Part shown: positions 12,305 to 23,456 of the stretch, one piece after another
Numbering within the stretch: the stretch's first letter is position 1
How the letters are laid out: the number at the start of each line of letters is the position of its first letter
NCBI GenBank assembly: GCA_026545225.1
Contig: CM048845.1
Location: 81,805,033 to 81,869,032, forward strand
Direction: 5' to 3'
DNA from: Cornus controversa
Taxonomy: Eukaryota; Streptophyta; Magnoliopsida; Cornales; Cornaceae
DNA length: 64,000 nucleotides
Notes under the pieces: generated by a model
What the model was told of the DNA's origin: nothing
Seen by the model: only the letters and a program-made list of their open reading frames with translations
Databases searched by the model: none
Made by a program: the position numbers and the translations under genes

Positions 12305-12543
12305 AAAAACTCGGTTGCTCTCAGTGTATTGAAATAATTATAGTTCTAGGTGTAGTACACGATCGAGACCCATCACTACACTTACAGTTGTAATTCTCCC
12401 GGTGTGAGGTACACGGGGAGCAGCCAGATTTTTTTTCAATCAAGTTTTTAGGTGAGGGTCTTGTAAGAAAAAAACTTAATTGCTCTCGGTGCTGCGATGC
12501 ACCGCACACGGAGAGACTCGAGAGCAATCAAGGTTTTTTTTTT
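12305..12543. mobile_element. Small TIR element (MITE-like) in unit 1
   Basis: Ends read AAAAACTCGGTTGCTCTC and, reversed, AAAAACCTTGATTGCTCTC. Internally there are further inverted words (GCTCTCGGTG, CACCGCACACGG). The unit-2 counterpart is 21482-21719, so it predates the tandem duplication. No coding capacity. Confidence 0.55.
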
Positions 12544-13080
12544 ACCAACTAGCCACTACCATTATAAAGATAAGTAAGTTGTTCTTGCTACTCTCCCGGC
12601 CTTTCCGAGAGAAGGTTTTATTAATTAATTGGAGTACTATGTATCTTAATGAGCCTTTAAAATAGAAAAGTTTCTAACACAAGAAAAACTAATAATTCAT
12701 GTGGTCCAGCTGAGATTATAAACCTTTTAAAATATATAAATAAATAACACACCGACGAAGCCAGCCTCACATTGACCGACAAGTGGCCTAAGAAAAGTAT
12801 CCCTTATCCTTATCGATTGAAATGCTCATTCCACCTCCGAGATTATAATGTATGTAATGATTGAAATAAGATTTTAATATAACTAATTGATAAATAGTTG
12901 AAACAAATTGTCAGTTGAGAATATTATTTAAATAAAATTTTAAGAGCAGTAATGGTACAATGCTCGGTAATCCAGTGTCACATGATGTGTTGTACTAATG
13001 CAACAATATTCTTTATGCAACAACTTATTCAACAATTAAGTTATATTGCTTATGTAAAACATTAGCTCATTCGATGTATT

Positions 13081-13115
13081 ATATTATATTATATTATATT
13101 ATATTATATATTATA
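13081..13115. repeat. (TTATA)n microsatellite
   Basis: Pentanucleotide repeat upstream of exon 1 copy 1; the counterpart at about 22255-22278 is shorter, so the tract has changed length since duplication. Confidence 0.8.
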
Positions 13116-13452
13116 TAAATGATATATTGTGTTCGGTAGTCGGTACGAAGTACGTAAAGCGAAGGCAGGACGGGTGATCCTGATTCCAGCAAGACATTGG
13201 TTAAAAAGGCAAGCCGAAGTTCGTCACAAACAATGAACCAAAAATCAAACAATCGAAGTTGATGTACTGTGTACTGCTAATGAGTAATGACAAATTGACT
13301 ATGGATGCTACTCTTCATGGATACTCCATGCAACAATTCAACACTTTCCACCTAATCATATACATACAAAGAGGCCCTTTCCAAAAGACGACCAAAAGTC
13401 TTTTTTTGTAGTGCCAACTTTTGTGCTCTCTCATTCATCCCAAAACTCATCC

Positions 13453-13920
13453 ATGGCTTCTTCTTCCCAAGACCACCAACAATCCCAAGAAACCCACAAA
13501 TCAGACAACCTCCCCCTCGTTCTCATCCATCGTCTTCCCCACTTCAAGATCTTTTTCGGGGTACTCGAGACCCAGTTCCGCCTATTCGACCCTTCCGAGT
13601 CCAACCCTTCATCGCCCTTACCCGCCCAACCCCGGCTCTTGCTCTGCGTGGGTCACACGCCCGTGAACTCCGACACACTCGATCGGTACCCGTCGGTGGA
13701 GTGCGTGGTGGGCTCCACCGCCGGCCTCGACCACGTTGACCTCGCCGAGTGTCGCCGCCGCGGCGTCAGAGTCACCAACGCTGGAGACGCCTTCTCCGAG
13801 GACGTCGCCGACTGCGCCGTCGCACTCCTCGTCGACGTTCTCCGTCGGATCTCCGCTGCGGACCGGTACGTTCGAGCAGGGTTGTGGCATCTCAAAGGAG
13901 AGTATCCTCTTGGTTCTAAG
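13453..13920 (+). CDS. HPR3-like reductase exon 1, duplicated orphan copy
   Basis: This is an intact first coding exon (156 codons) of a D-isomer 2-hydroxyacid dehydrogenase of the HPR3-like type, ending in AAG followed by the donor GTCAAT. ATG 13453 is chosen because it begins the shared MASSSQDHQQ start. It is 468 bp, with six differences from the copy at 22613-23080, five of which change an amino acid (H/Q, N/D, H/P, T/S, A/S). The exon is strikingly GC- and CpG-rich compared with its surroundings. No exon 2 lies before the next exon 1, so this copy is either an orphan or could splice over 11.3 kb to the single exon 2 at 25242. Exon identity is seen in the sequence; expression is unknown. 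Confidence 0.7.
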
Positions 13921-14080
13921 GTCAATTTTGCCTTTTTCTTTAACTACACTACTAAATTGAACTTGATTCATTTTCTGATCATCAATCTCAGTTTAATTTG
14001 ATTTTCTCTGAATTGGTATTGAGCGAGTACAGTCTCTTCATATTTACTCCAAATGCTGATGAATAACAATTTTTTTTTCT

Positions 14081-14111
<31 letters not shown>

Positions 14112-14123
14112 CTTATGTATGCC

Positions 14124-14136
14124 GTGCCTACGGCAC
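14124..14136. repeat. 13-bp hairpin GTGCCTACGGCAC (older copy in the duplicated intron)
   Basis: The palindromic word recurs at 23276-23288 in unit 2 and at 14368-14380. Here the CTRR-like tetramer is not clean. It may mark an older small relative of the Helitron-like element. Confidence 0.4.
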
Positions 14137-14286
14137 TATCTCGCAAAAATTCGCAAAAAATTTAGATAGACCTTAGATAGTAAAAGACATTTTGTACTAT
14201 ATAATTAATTTTTTAATTATTTTTGACAGTTGGATTGAACATTTTCTCCTTCTTATACCAAGCTTGATATAGATATATATATATAT

Positions 14287-14336
14287 AGTTTAAACTCCAA
14301 TCCCAAGTTCTAGGACACCAATTCCAAGCTTCCAAA
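14287..14336 (+). repeat. 50-bp direct repeat, left flank of the insertion
   Basis: Starts AGTTTAAACTCC and ends AGCTTCCAAA; identical to 18813-18862 except for one base. Unit 2 has this 50-mer only once (from 23453), so the second copy arose with the insertion. Confidence 0.9.
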
Positions 14337-14647
14337 CTTGATATATATATATACTAGCGTATTACCCGTGCCTACGGCACTATAAAAAATATTATTGAAC
14401 TAAATAAAAGTTGATTTTATATAATCCAAGTATTGCTGAATCTCATCTACGCCGCCCAAATTATTTACATGCGATTATTGCCCCCTCACATAATAAACGC
14501 AACCATCATTGCATCATCAATATAACAGGTATCCATCTCGGTTCATACTTGTTTCTTTCTAAAATTGTTTAGGATACCTCATTGTGTATTTACCATTTTT
14601 CATACTCTCCTTGTACTTCTCCTCCTTATTCTTTATTTCTTGAATAA

Positions 14648-15410
14648 AATGCAAAAAAAACCTTATACTTTATCCATTTTGCAAAAAAAAAAACCCTGAA
14701 GTTAAAAAAAACCCATAAACTTTATAAAATGTGCAACAAATACAATTAAAAATAAAAAATTACAAAACTACCCATTGATGGAAATTGTCAATTTTTTTTT
14801 CTTTTTACATGTACTCTAGTTATGTTATAGACAATGAATTTTAATGCACTAATAAAAAACCTATGAAACATCAATAAACATAACTTTTGTAGTTAAATGT
14901 AATTTTTTAAACTTCACTCTAAACATATTTTAGATGTGATTTTTTTTTAATCATTTGATATATTTAATTTATAATTAAATTAAAATTTAACAAAAAAAAT
15001 TATATAAAAAGAAAATAAATGCTATTGTTGGAAAATAAAAGCAATAAACATATATAAGTTCAAGAATTAGATGTAACAGATTATCATTATAAAAAAACAT
15101 GTAATTTACTATCAATTGATAGAAGACTTGTTTGAATATAAATTTAATTCTTTGTCAACAGTCTTGTAGTTTAGAGAATATTAATAATTTATTTTTTAAT
15201 TTATAAATGTGTTAAAATGTATATAAAATATAAAACATGTATACAATTTTGCTCAAATCTTAAGGACAAAGAGTATTTTTGAAAATTTTATTTGTTATTA
15301 TGGGGAGGGGGGCTTTTGCTCAAAATGTGATAGTTAAATGGTTATTAAAAAAAAAAGATTTAGAGGAATTTTTTTATAAAATGAGTAAAGTACACTAAAT
15401 TTTTTGCATT
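14648..15410. mobile_element. MITE-like element inside the 4.5-kb insertion
   Basis: Ends AATGCAAAAAAAACCTTATA and, reversed, AATGCAAAAAATTTAGTGTA, with further matching inside (CTTTAYYCATTTT). AT-rich, no ORF. Confidence 0.5.
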
Positions 15411-16212
15411 AATTTACCCTTATTTTTTTGCAAGAGCACTCCCACACTTCCTCTGTTTTTTTCTTCTCTTATTATTATTTTTATTTTACTCATGCCCTCT
15501 TCATTCTAACTCTTCTGACCACTCTCTTTTTCTCTCTCCTCTTTTTTTCTTTAATTCTCTCTCTTCTATTCTTTTTTCTCTTCTCATTCTTTCTCCCACT
15601 TTCCCTCTCTCATAACTCCCTCTCTCTCCTCCTTTCACCTATTCTCTTTCCTCCCACTTTCTTCTTTTCTTTATTCTCTCTCCTCCCAATTTGGAAATTG
15701 CAGGAGTTTAAGAAATTACAACTCTGTTTTCACCGGTTTGGATTACAGAAGAAAGGAAAAGGGAATTATCTGGGCTTAGAACCATATAGAGCTTATACAA
15801 ACACATTTACAATTATACTAATATCTATATACATACATAACATTGAACCAAGTACAATCTAACTAAGGATATGACCAACAATTACAGAATACAAACATTG
15901 GATCGAGGTTTACAACTCAGTTTTCAGATTTTGGCCAGTCACATGTAATGTTGTTATTTTTCGCGGGAACACAAATTTGCTTACCCATCAATCATATAGC
16001 TAGATATAGTTTTATAATAGCATACTTTTATCTTAAATAATTAGTGCTCTATTTATCTAAAAATTAATTCAATGCTGTTCTGTTTTTTTTTTTTTTAAAT
16101 CATAATGGTGTTGTGTATTGTTGGACCTATTAAAGTAATTCCAATAATCAATAACTTCACCGTCAGTTGCAGCATGGGTCAAAGTTAGTAACAATATATA
16201 TATAATAGGTTT
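15411..16212. other. Pyrimidine-rich non-coding tract within the insertion
   Basis: 15430-15690 is mostly C and T; the open frame across it is only Ser/Leu/Phe low-complexity and is not a gene. The rest shows no recognisable feature. Confidence 0.5.
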
Positions 16213-16388
16213 TTAAAGAAGGGAAATGCTAAACGTCATGAAATTTTATCAATGTGGCAAGTGATAATACCATTGACATTCCGTGTATAGGGGGAATCAC
16301 ACCAATACTAACTCACCATTTAATTACCACATCATTCAAGATAAAAATTGATGAAATATTTTCATGACGTGTAAGATTACTCTTTAAA
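16213..16388. mobile_element. Short imperfect TIR element
   Basis: CTAAACGTCATGAAATTTTA near 16228 is matched in reverse by ATTTTCATGACGTGTAAGA near 16358. About 175 bp, no coding. Confidence 0.45.
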
Positions 16389-17007
16389 GAATTAGATTAA
16401 TCTTTGACCCATTAATGAGCTGACACGAACAAAAACCCAAGAAACAGGTGATAACTGAATCAAAAAGGGAAGAGAGAGATAGAGCAGTTTAGAAAATTAA
16501 AGGTGTCGTATATTAATCTTGTATTGTACTGACAGATGAGATATAAATCAGCTTTATTGATCCATGGTAAAATCTCACCCCCTCCCCCTCTCTCTCTCTA
16601 AAACACCTCTCTCTCTCTCTCTTAAAACTACTTTCTGTTCCCTCCCTTTCATTTTCTTCACTGACAGAGGAATACCTGCACACTTCATCACGCACACACG
16701 CATACTCAAAACAGAACCAGAGCCCACTCCTCCCCCTTCTCTTCTTTCTCTCTCTAAACTACACATAGACTCTCTCTCTCTAGCAATATGGATATGATAA
16801 GGACTGCAGCAGAGAGTGCAGAGAGATCAGAGAACAGAATAGGACAGGCCAAGCTCAACCTCACCACCTCGATGAAGACCCACTTCAAAAAACCGGACCA
16901 GTCCACCCGAACAATCTCAGCCCAGTTTCAACATGGAACCACCGTCACCTCTATTACTTCAACCGCCGGCCAAGGAGAAGCACCAGCCGAGAAAAGAAAA
17001 GGCAACT

Positions 17008-17286
17008 GGCAAGACAGCCAACACCAGCATTGAGGTTGTGGAAAGCAGCATGATGGGCATTGCCGTTGCGAGACTCGGTGATGGGACGCCAAACGTCCTG
17101 AGGGTTGAGCTTCATCAGGTGACAAACCTCCTCCAAATACCTCTTCATCGGCATCCCTATTGGGCTCAGAAACCGTGGCGATATGAACGAAGTAGGCGTC
17201 CACGCTGTTGACGACTTCGCCTCCTTCCTTAGTGACCTTTGACCCGATGGCGTCTTTATCTCCGGCGTCGAAGTTCGTGGCATAGT
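17008..17286 (-). pseudogene. Captured fragment of a lysine-histidine transporter-like 8 (LHT8/AATL1) gene
   Basis: The - strand frame reads STPEIKTPSGQRS, then WTPTSFISPRFLSPIG, then KLNPQDVWRPITESRNGN and AAFHNLNAGVG. This is the cytosolic N-terminal region of plant LHT8/AATL1 amino-acid permeases up to the first membrane helix, as I remember the family. The similarity stops abruptly after the HNLNAGVG motif, so all membrane helices but the start of the first are missing. In the parental family this is a plasma-membrane amino-acid transporter. Here it is a truncated, transduplicated piece; the surrounding + strand frames are its shadows. Confidence 0.75.
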
Positions 17287-17662
17287 CAGTATCAATATCA
17301 ACAACAAAAAATAACAAATTTTTCAACATTTAGACATTAATAGTTTCAGATATACCTTTAATCGGCCCAAAAATATGAGTTGAAAGCTTTTACCTCTCCA
17401 ATTTGGTCTTTCCTTCAGGTGGTCATCCAAGATAGACAACTTCAGTGGGCGGTCATGAAGCTTCAGATGTAAAGTTGGAAAGAAAAAAACAGAAGTTGCA
17501 CTTAAACACACATATGTACACCACACCTAGAGAAAGAGAGTGATATAATTCAAGGTGATGGTATGAATAAAGAAAGAAAATAAAAGAGGAGAAAGTATGG
17601 ATGAGGAAAGAGGAAAGAGAAGAAAATAAAATAAAAGAGGCTCGGCTGGAGCCCCAGAAAAG

Positions 17663-17764
17663 GTGAAGACTACTTTGAAGCTGGATCAATTGGATTGGAG
17701 CTCCCTGCAGTGGAAAGGTGCGGATGTGCTAGTGTTGGCCAAACACTGGGCACTGGTGTTGGAC
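17663..17764 (+). pseudogene. Captured fragment of a trichome-birefringence-like (TBL, PC-esterase) gene
   Basis: The + frame gives KTTLKLDQLDWSSLQW, KGADVLVL and then, after a one- or two-base slip, NTGHWCW. The string W..ADVLVF-NTGHWW is a hallmark of plant TBL/DUF231 cell-wall O-acetyltransferases. Only this internal segment is present, with a frameshift inside it. It lies on the strand opposite to the LHT8 piece about 380 bp away, so two unrelated host genes contributed to one insertion. Confidence 0.65.
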
Positions 17765-17987
17765 AAATATTATGAATGCATTTGTTTGGTGAGGAGGAGT
17801 TTATAATATAGGTCACAGTTTCAGAGCTCAGCCCTTCTTCCTTTCAGCCGAACCCAGTCCACCATACAAAACCACAGCTCGCCACCATGAGAACACGCTG
17901 CCACCTTCAACACCAGGATATGTGCACCGGCTCCAATGATTGGCATTGTTGTTCCTTTGCTACCTATTTTACATACACACAAATATC

Positions 17988-18022
<35 letters not shown>

Positions 18023-18812
18023 CGAGATTTGGGACGTTGAAGAAGGGAGTGAAGATCCTGACACTCTTACAGAGTTATATAGCCACGCATGTGAACAGGT
18101 GGATGCTTATTCGATTTCGATAACTTTAAATAGAAAAATGTCCAAGGGAGCACTTGAACAACTAACTTTTAGGTGACTATATATATATCCATACATTGAA
18201 GACAGACCCGGTGAAGTAGCTGTGGGCTTCGGCTGGTAACCGACAGTAGGTGGTCCGATCTTGGGTAGAAGCTGGTGGCTCATAGTTGAGCTTGAGCATC
18301 ACAGGCTGCTCCAGCGGTGGCCCTGCATTAAGACCAATTTGATACAAAATTATTTCTGCCACCCACATATATGATATATGATATGGATTGATTTCAAAGA
18401 AGTGCAAAAGCATAATATACATGCAAAATATAAACAGAGTATAATGCAAAAACAGAGTATACACGAAACAGAGAAAGACCCCCAAAATAACCAACCAAAC
18501 CACACAGAAGAAGAACCCAAGCAAAATAATGAAATGAAACTGAGAGAGATATGAGGAGAGAGAAAAGAAATAAAAATAATAAATGAGAGGGAGAGTGATA
18601 TAGAGATAGAGTGAGGTAGGAAAAGTTTTAAATTTGAATTTAGGTGGGAGTGAATCATGACTGTTGATCGAAGATAGGGAGAATAATTTCAGACCGTAGA
18701 TAGGCATAGATATTTTGAACCGTTAGATGGGTTTTTTAAACATTTTTGACCGTTAGATGATGAATTTTTTTGGACGGGAGATTCAAACAGCAACCTTAAA
18801 TGTAATATAGAC
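17765..18812. other. Remainder of the insertion, unassigned
   Basis: Contains a (TA)n-(GA)n tract at 17986-18022. A possible exon-like stretch on the - strand (about 18190-18323) follows TTAATGCAG and reads PPLEQPVMLKLNYEPP and further; I do not recognise it. A further open stretch near 18030-18175 is also unassigned. These may be more captured fragments. Confidence 0.35.
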
Positions 18813-18862
18813 AGTTTAAACTTCAATCCCAAGTTCTAGGACACCAATTCCAAGCTTCCAAA
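18813..18862 (+). repeat. 50-bp direct repeat, right flank of the insertion
   Basis: Matches 14287-14336 with a single C/T difference (ACTTCAA versus ACTCCAA). After it, colinearity with unit 2 resumes. Confidence 0.9.
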
Positions 18863-18971
18863 GGCGTCAGAGTTTTATAAAATTTAATTCAGTGTGTGTG
18901 TGTATATTTGTGAAAGAAAGTACACCAAGTTTCAAACAAATGAAACAAGCAGGGACTGTATTGTGCATATT

Positions 18972-18973
<2 letters not shown>

Positions 18974-19010
<37 letters not shown>
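18974..19010. repeat. (AT)n microsatellite
   Basis: Length differs from the unit-2 counterpart (about 23613-23630). Other AT runs occur at 14081-14110, 23411-23452, 31790-31819, 32408-32430 and 42955-42980. Confidence 0.8.
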
Positions 19011-19013
<3 letters not shown>

Positions 19014-20298
19014 CCTATTTCAATTCCAAAGTGCCGATTCATGATCCCAAAAGTAACAATAGTGTAGAATAGTCAAACAATTCCATCATTCTAGGATAAC
19101 ATAATGGAAATAATTTTCTCAACTGACTTCTAAATGCATATCCTATATGAATAGAAATTTAGAATGACACTGTTTACACTGGAAACATCCAAAACATGAC
19201 TGTCTTTATGCCAGTTTGACTTACTGTATCATGACAAATCATAATCAAACCAATACATCGTGCCTGTTGGGTATTGTTATATTTTATCCACTGACCCTTT
19301 TTTGAGATAATTGAACTTGAAATGGACTTTCATGGGGCAGAGTGATCTGAAAGTTAAAATGAATTCACCCACATTTACCATATTTCTTTTCTTCACCCTT
19401 AAAACAGAGTTTTTGTTCTGTGATCGGATACAAAATTGGGATTGGATTGTGGTTTTCCCTACAGAGATGAATTATAGGCACATGATCATACTATGCATGA
19501 AAGTTCCACCCCACTAATTTTTGTACGTTAATTGTAAGGTGCTCTTTGTCATCATGATTTTTAAGCGGATACTACTAGAGTCTCCAAAACACAGAAAAAG
19601 ATAAAAACAAAGCAGAATAAATTAGGTGTTCTGAAATCAGATAATGGAAATGCTATGTAGTGAAATTAATATCTTGGTTTAGCCACCTATACAATATGCG
19701 TACATTAGGAGTATCATATTACGATATAAGTTCAGTTAGGATTGGGAGATCAGTAGAAAATTTCTTTATAGAGTACATTTGCAATATTAGATTTTTGACA
19801 TTCATATGAGAGGGTGTAACTTTAATATTTAAATCCTTCAACACACCCCCTCACATATGGCCTTCTTTTGGTCCAACATGTGTTTCAATTTTAGTTATCG
19901 AGGTGACAGTGAGGTTTGAAGACAGGACCTTGCCTGCACTGAAAACATGTTAACAACTATATACTCTAAAAGCTTAAGCTATTAGAGAGGGTGTAACCTT
20001 AATATTTAAATCCTTAAATAATGTCAATCATTTTTTAAATCTTTGTGGTTGTAGCGTCAGTCGTGTTCTAAGAGTAGCAGTCGTCAATTTTGTTATTGTT
20101 GTTGTTGAAATCAATATTATTGTTATTTTTGAACGTTTATTGTTTCTGGATTTCTTAAGTGTGGTATCTAGAAAAGTATTTTAGAATCAAGAAACAAGTC
20201 CATGGATGGTTTTAAGGTATTAAATATAAAGGGGGTTGGTGTATGTAGCATTTAGTCCTTTCCAAAGTATTACATGCAGAAACCCAGGGACTAGTTAT

Positions 20299-20770
20299 GC
20301 GGCTAGACAATAGAACCTAATGCTTGTTTGACACTACATACAGCCAAGTTCTTTGTCCACTTGAGTACAGTAGGACTTAATGTTTGCTTGACACTCCGGT
20401 CAAGTTCTTTGTCTATTTAAGCCAACCTCCTTTAAATTCCTGTGGGGTTATGTAATTAAAAAAAAAAACTATGAAAAATAATCCAATTTTTTTCCAAAGC
20501 AGTTAAATATCAATGCAAAAATGACCGTTGTGCCCTATTTTATTAAAAAAAGAAAAAGAAAGAAATATCCTAAAATGTTGTGAATCGATCATTCCAAATG
20601 ACAGTGAATCGATTCAAAGGTCAAGCAAACTGAGACAACAAAAGTTTTCAATGTTACACAAATGTGTCACTCAACAAGAGATTCACTAGTACATGCCATA
20701 ACTCAAATGCATACGATAACAGTCATGAATGGACGCATTGAGCCATATATTTTGGGGTCTCTCGCAACAA
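20299..20770. other. Spacer between the tandem units
   Basis: No gene. 20320-20415 holds two diverged copies of a unit (CTTGACACT..CAAGTTCTTTGTC). The spacer is not found in the other unit and may mark the junction of the duplication event. Confidence 0.45.
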
Positions 20771-23406
20771 TAGATTAGTCTAATTGGCAGCTGATATGCT
20801 TGAGTCATTGCTTTCAATTAAATATTGTGATATGGATTGCTCAGAAATGGTTGCTCTATCATTACCCTCATAACTGTATTGTCTCAGGTGGGGGTATTCA
20901 AAGCCTTTCCAGCTCAAAAACCTTGTTAAGCCTATCATAATCATATTGATTCATAAGAGTTTCATCAAATATTATTACATACTTGTAATATTCACAAGAA
21001 TTTCTCAATATAATTAAATTTATTTTTATTTCAATCTAACAATTAAAATTTATATAGTCCTTTGCTTTTCTGCACTATCATCTCAATTACTAAATAATTT
21101 GGCTCTATGCAACCGTGTATAGAGAAAGCTCTATTATTTTTTCAAGCATGAGATCACATTAATTCGAGTTTGAGATTCCCCATTTAACGCGCAAATGATG
21201 TTAATGGCAAAAAAAAAATGTTAAAGGTTAAGTTTATGACCAATCTATTGATTTCAATTTTTTAACTAAGACTAATTGCTTTAATAACTATGCAATCATC
21301 AGAAGTGAAATTAATTACAAGAGACAATAGTGTAGCAGTATTTTTTATTTTTTTAAAATAGAGGAATGAGAGTTTAAGTTACAAAAATGAGTGCCTTATT
21401 TGATAGGATAAAAAAAAAGTGGATATTTAATTTGATTAATTAGTAAATTATTGTTTACATTTGTGTGTTTATGTATAGGAGAAAAACTCGGTTGCTCTCG
21501 GTGTATTGAAATAATTATAGTTCTAGGTGTAGTACACGATCGAGACCCATCACTACACTTACGGTTGTAATTCTCCCGGTGTGAGGTACACGGGGAGCAA
21601 CCAGATTTTTTTTCAATCAAGTTTATAGGTGAGGGTCTTGTACGAAAAAAACTTAATTGCTCTCGGTGTTGCGGTGCACCGCACACGGAGAGACTCGAGA
21701 GCAATCAAGGTTTTTTTTTACCAACTAGCCACTACCATTATAAAGATAAAATAAGTTGTTCTTGCTACTCTCCTGGTCTTTCCGAGAGTAGGTTTTATTA
21801 ATTAATTGGAGTACTATGTATCTTAATGAGCCTTTAAAATAGAAAAGTTTCTAACACAAGAAAAACTAATAATTCATGTGGTCCAACTGAGATTATAAAC
21901 ATTTTTAAAAAAATAAATAAATAAATAACACACCGACGAAGCCAGCCTCACATTGACCGACAAGTGGCCTAAGGAAAGTATCCCTTATCGATTGAAATGC
22001 TCATTCCACCTCCGAGATTATAATATATGTAATGATTGAAATAAGATTTTAATATAACTAATTGATAAATAGTTGAAACAAATTGTCAGTTGAGAATATT
22101 ATTTAAATAAAATTTTAAGAGGAGTAATGGTAGAATGCTCGCGTAATCCAGTGTCACATGATGTGTTGTACTAATGCAACAATATTCTTTATGCAACAAC
22201 TTATTCAACAATTAAGTTATATTGCTTATGTAAAACATTAGCTCATTCGATGTATTATATTATATTATATATTATATAAATGATATATTGTGTTCGGTAG
22301 TCGGTACGAAGTACGTAAAGCGAAGGCAGGACGCGTGATCCTGATTCCAGCAAGACATTGGTTAAAAAGGCAAACCGAAGTTCGTCACAAACAATGAACC
22401 AAAAATCAAACAATCGAAGTTGATGTACTGTGTACTGCTAATGAGTAATGACAAATTGACTATGGATGCTACTCTTCATGGATACTCCATGCAATAATTC
22501 AACACTTTCCACCTAATCATATACATACAAAGAGGCCCTTTCCAAAAGACGACCAAAAGTCTTTTTTGTAGTGCCAACTTTTGTGCTCTCTCATTCATCC
22601 CAAAACTCATCCATGGCTTCTTCTTCCCAAGACCACCAACAATCCCAAGAAACCCACAAATCAGACAACCTCCCCCTCGTTCTCATCCATCGTCTTCCCC
22701 AATTCAAGATCTTTTTCGGGGTACTCGAGACCCAGTTCCGCCTATTCGACCCTTCCGAGTCCGACCCGTCATCGCCCTTACCCGCCCAACCCCGGCTCTT
22801 GCTCTGCGTGGGTCCCACGCCCGTGAACTCCGACACACTCGATCGGTACCCGTCGGTGGAGTGCGTGGTGGGCTCCAGCGCCGGCCTCGACCACGTTGAC
22901 CTCTCCGAGTGTCGCCGCCGCGGCGTCAGAGTCACCAACGCTGGAGACGCCTTCTCCGAGGACGTCGCCGACTGCGCCGTCGCACTCCTCGTCGACGTTC
23001 TCCGTCGGATCTCCGCTGCGGACCGGTACGTTCGAGCAGGGTTGTGGCATCTCAAAGGAGAGTATCCTCTTGGTTCTAAGGTCAATTTTGCCTTTTTCTT
23101 TAACTACACTACTAAATTGAACTTGATTCATTTTCTGATCATCAATCTCAGTTTAATTAGATTTTCTCTGAATTGGTATTGAGCGAGTACAGTCTCTTCA
23201 TATTTACTCCAAATGCTGATGAATAACAATTTTTTTTTTTCTTGATATATATATATATATATACTTGTGTATGCGGTGCCTACGGCACTATCTCGCAAAA
23301 ATTTTAGATAGACCTTAGATAGTAAAAGAAATTTTGTACTATATAATTAATTTTTTAATTATTTTTGACAGTTGGATTGAACATTTTGTCCTTCTTATAC
23401 CAAGCT

Positions 23407-23456
<50 letters not shown>

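Larger units (their letters stand above)
14337..18812. mobile_element. 4.5-kb insertion in unit 1, Helitron-like, with captured gene fragments
   Basis: This is absent from unit 2. Its left edge reads ..ATA then CTAG (14354-14357), ten bases, then the hairpin GTGCC-TAC-GGCAC (14368-14380). On the - strand this is hairpin, 10 nt, CTAG, T: the layout of a Helitron 3' end. The matching TC 5' end should be near 18.78-18.81 kb but I cannot fix it. Inside are an LHT8-like fragment (- strand), a TBL-like fragment (+ strand), two MITE-like elements and long pyrimidine-rich tracts. No Rep/helicase is present, so it would be non-autonomous. The 50-bp flanking repeats do not fit simple Helitron insertion, so break repair may have contributed. 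Confidence 0.6.
11564..20298 (+). repeat. Tandem segmental duplication, unit 1
   Basis: This is colinear and nearly identical with 20771-24919 except for a 4526-bp gain (one 50-bp repeat plus the insertion 14337-18812). It carries the 5' flank, HPR3-like exon 1 and the first 2 kb or so of intron 1. The left edge coincides with the CACTA terminus; the right edge is after CCCAGGGACTAGTTATG. In the 468-bp exon 1 I count six differences from unit 2, so the duplication is recent. Confidence 0.9.

Noticed and set aside
13618-13971. Long open frames on the - strand across HPR exon 1 (and 22591-23131)
   Set aside because: They are shadows of the GC-rich coding strand, with biased composition and no family similarity.
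15428-15862. 144-aa open frame rich in Leu, Ser and Phe
   Set aside because: It is a translation of a pyrimidine-rich low-complexity tract, not a membrane protein gene.
18177-18707. 176-aa - strand open frame with many hydrophobic residues
   Set aside because: Mostly AT/TC-rich low complexity. Only a short stretch near 18190-18323 looks exon-like, and I could not identify it.
19311-19517. 68-aa open frame identical in both tandem units (also 23929-24135)
   Set aside because: Identity is explained by the recent duplication of intron DNA. No start context, no homology seen.
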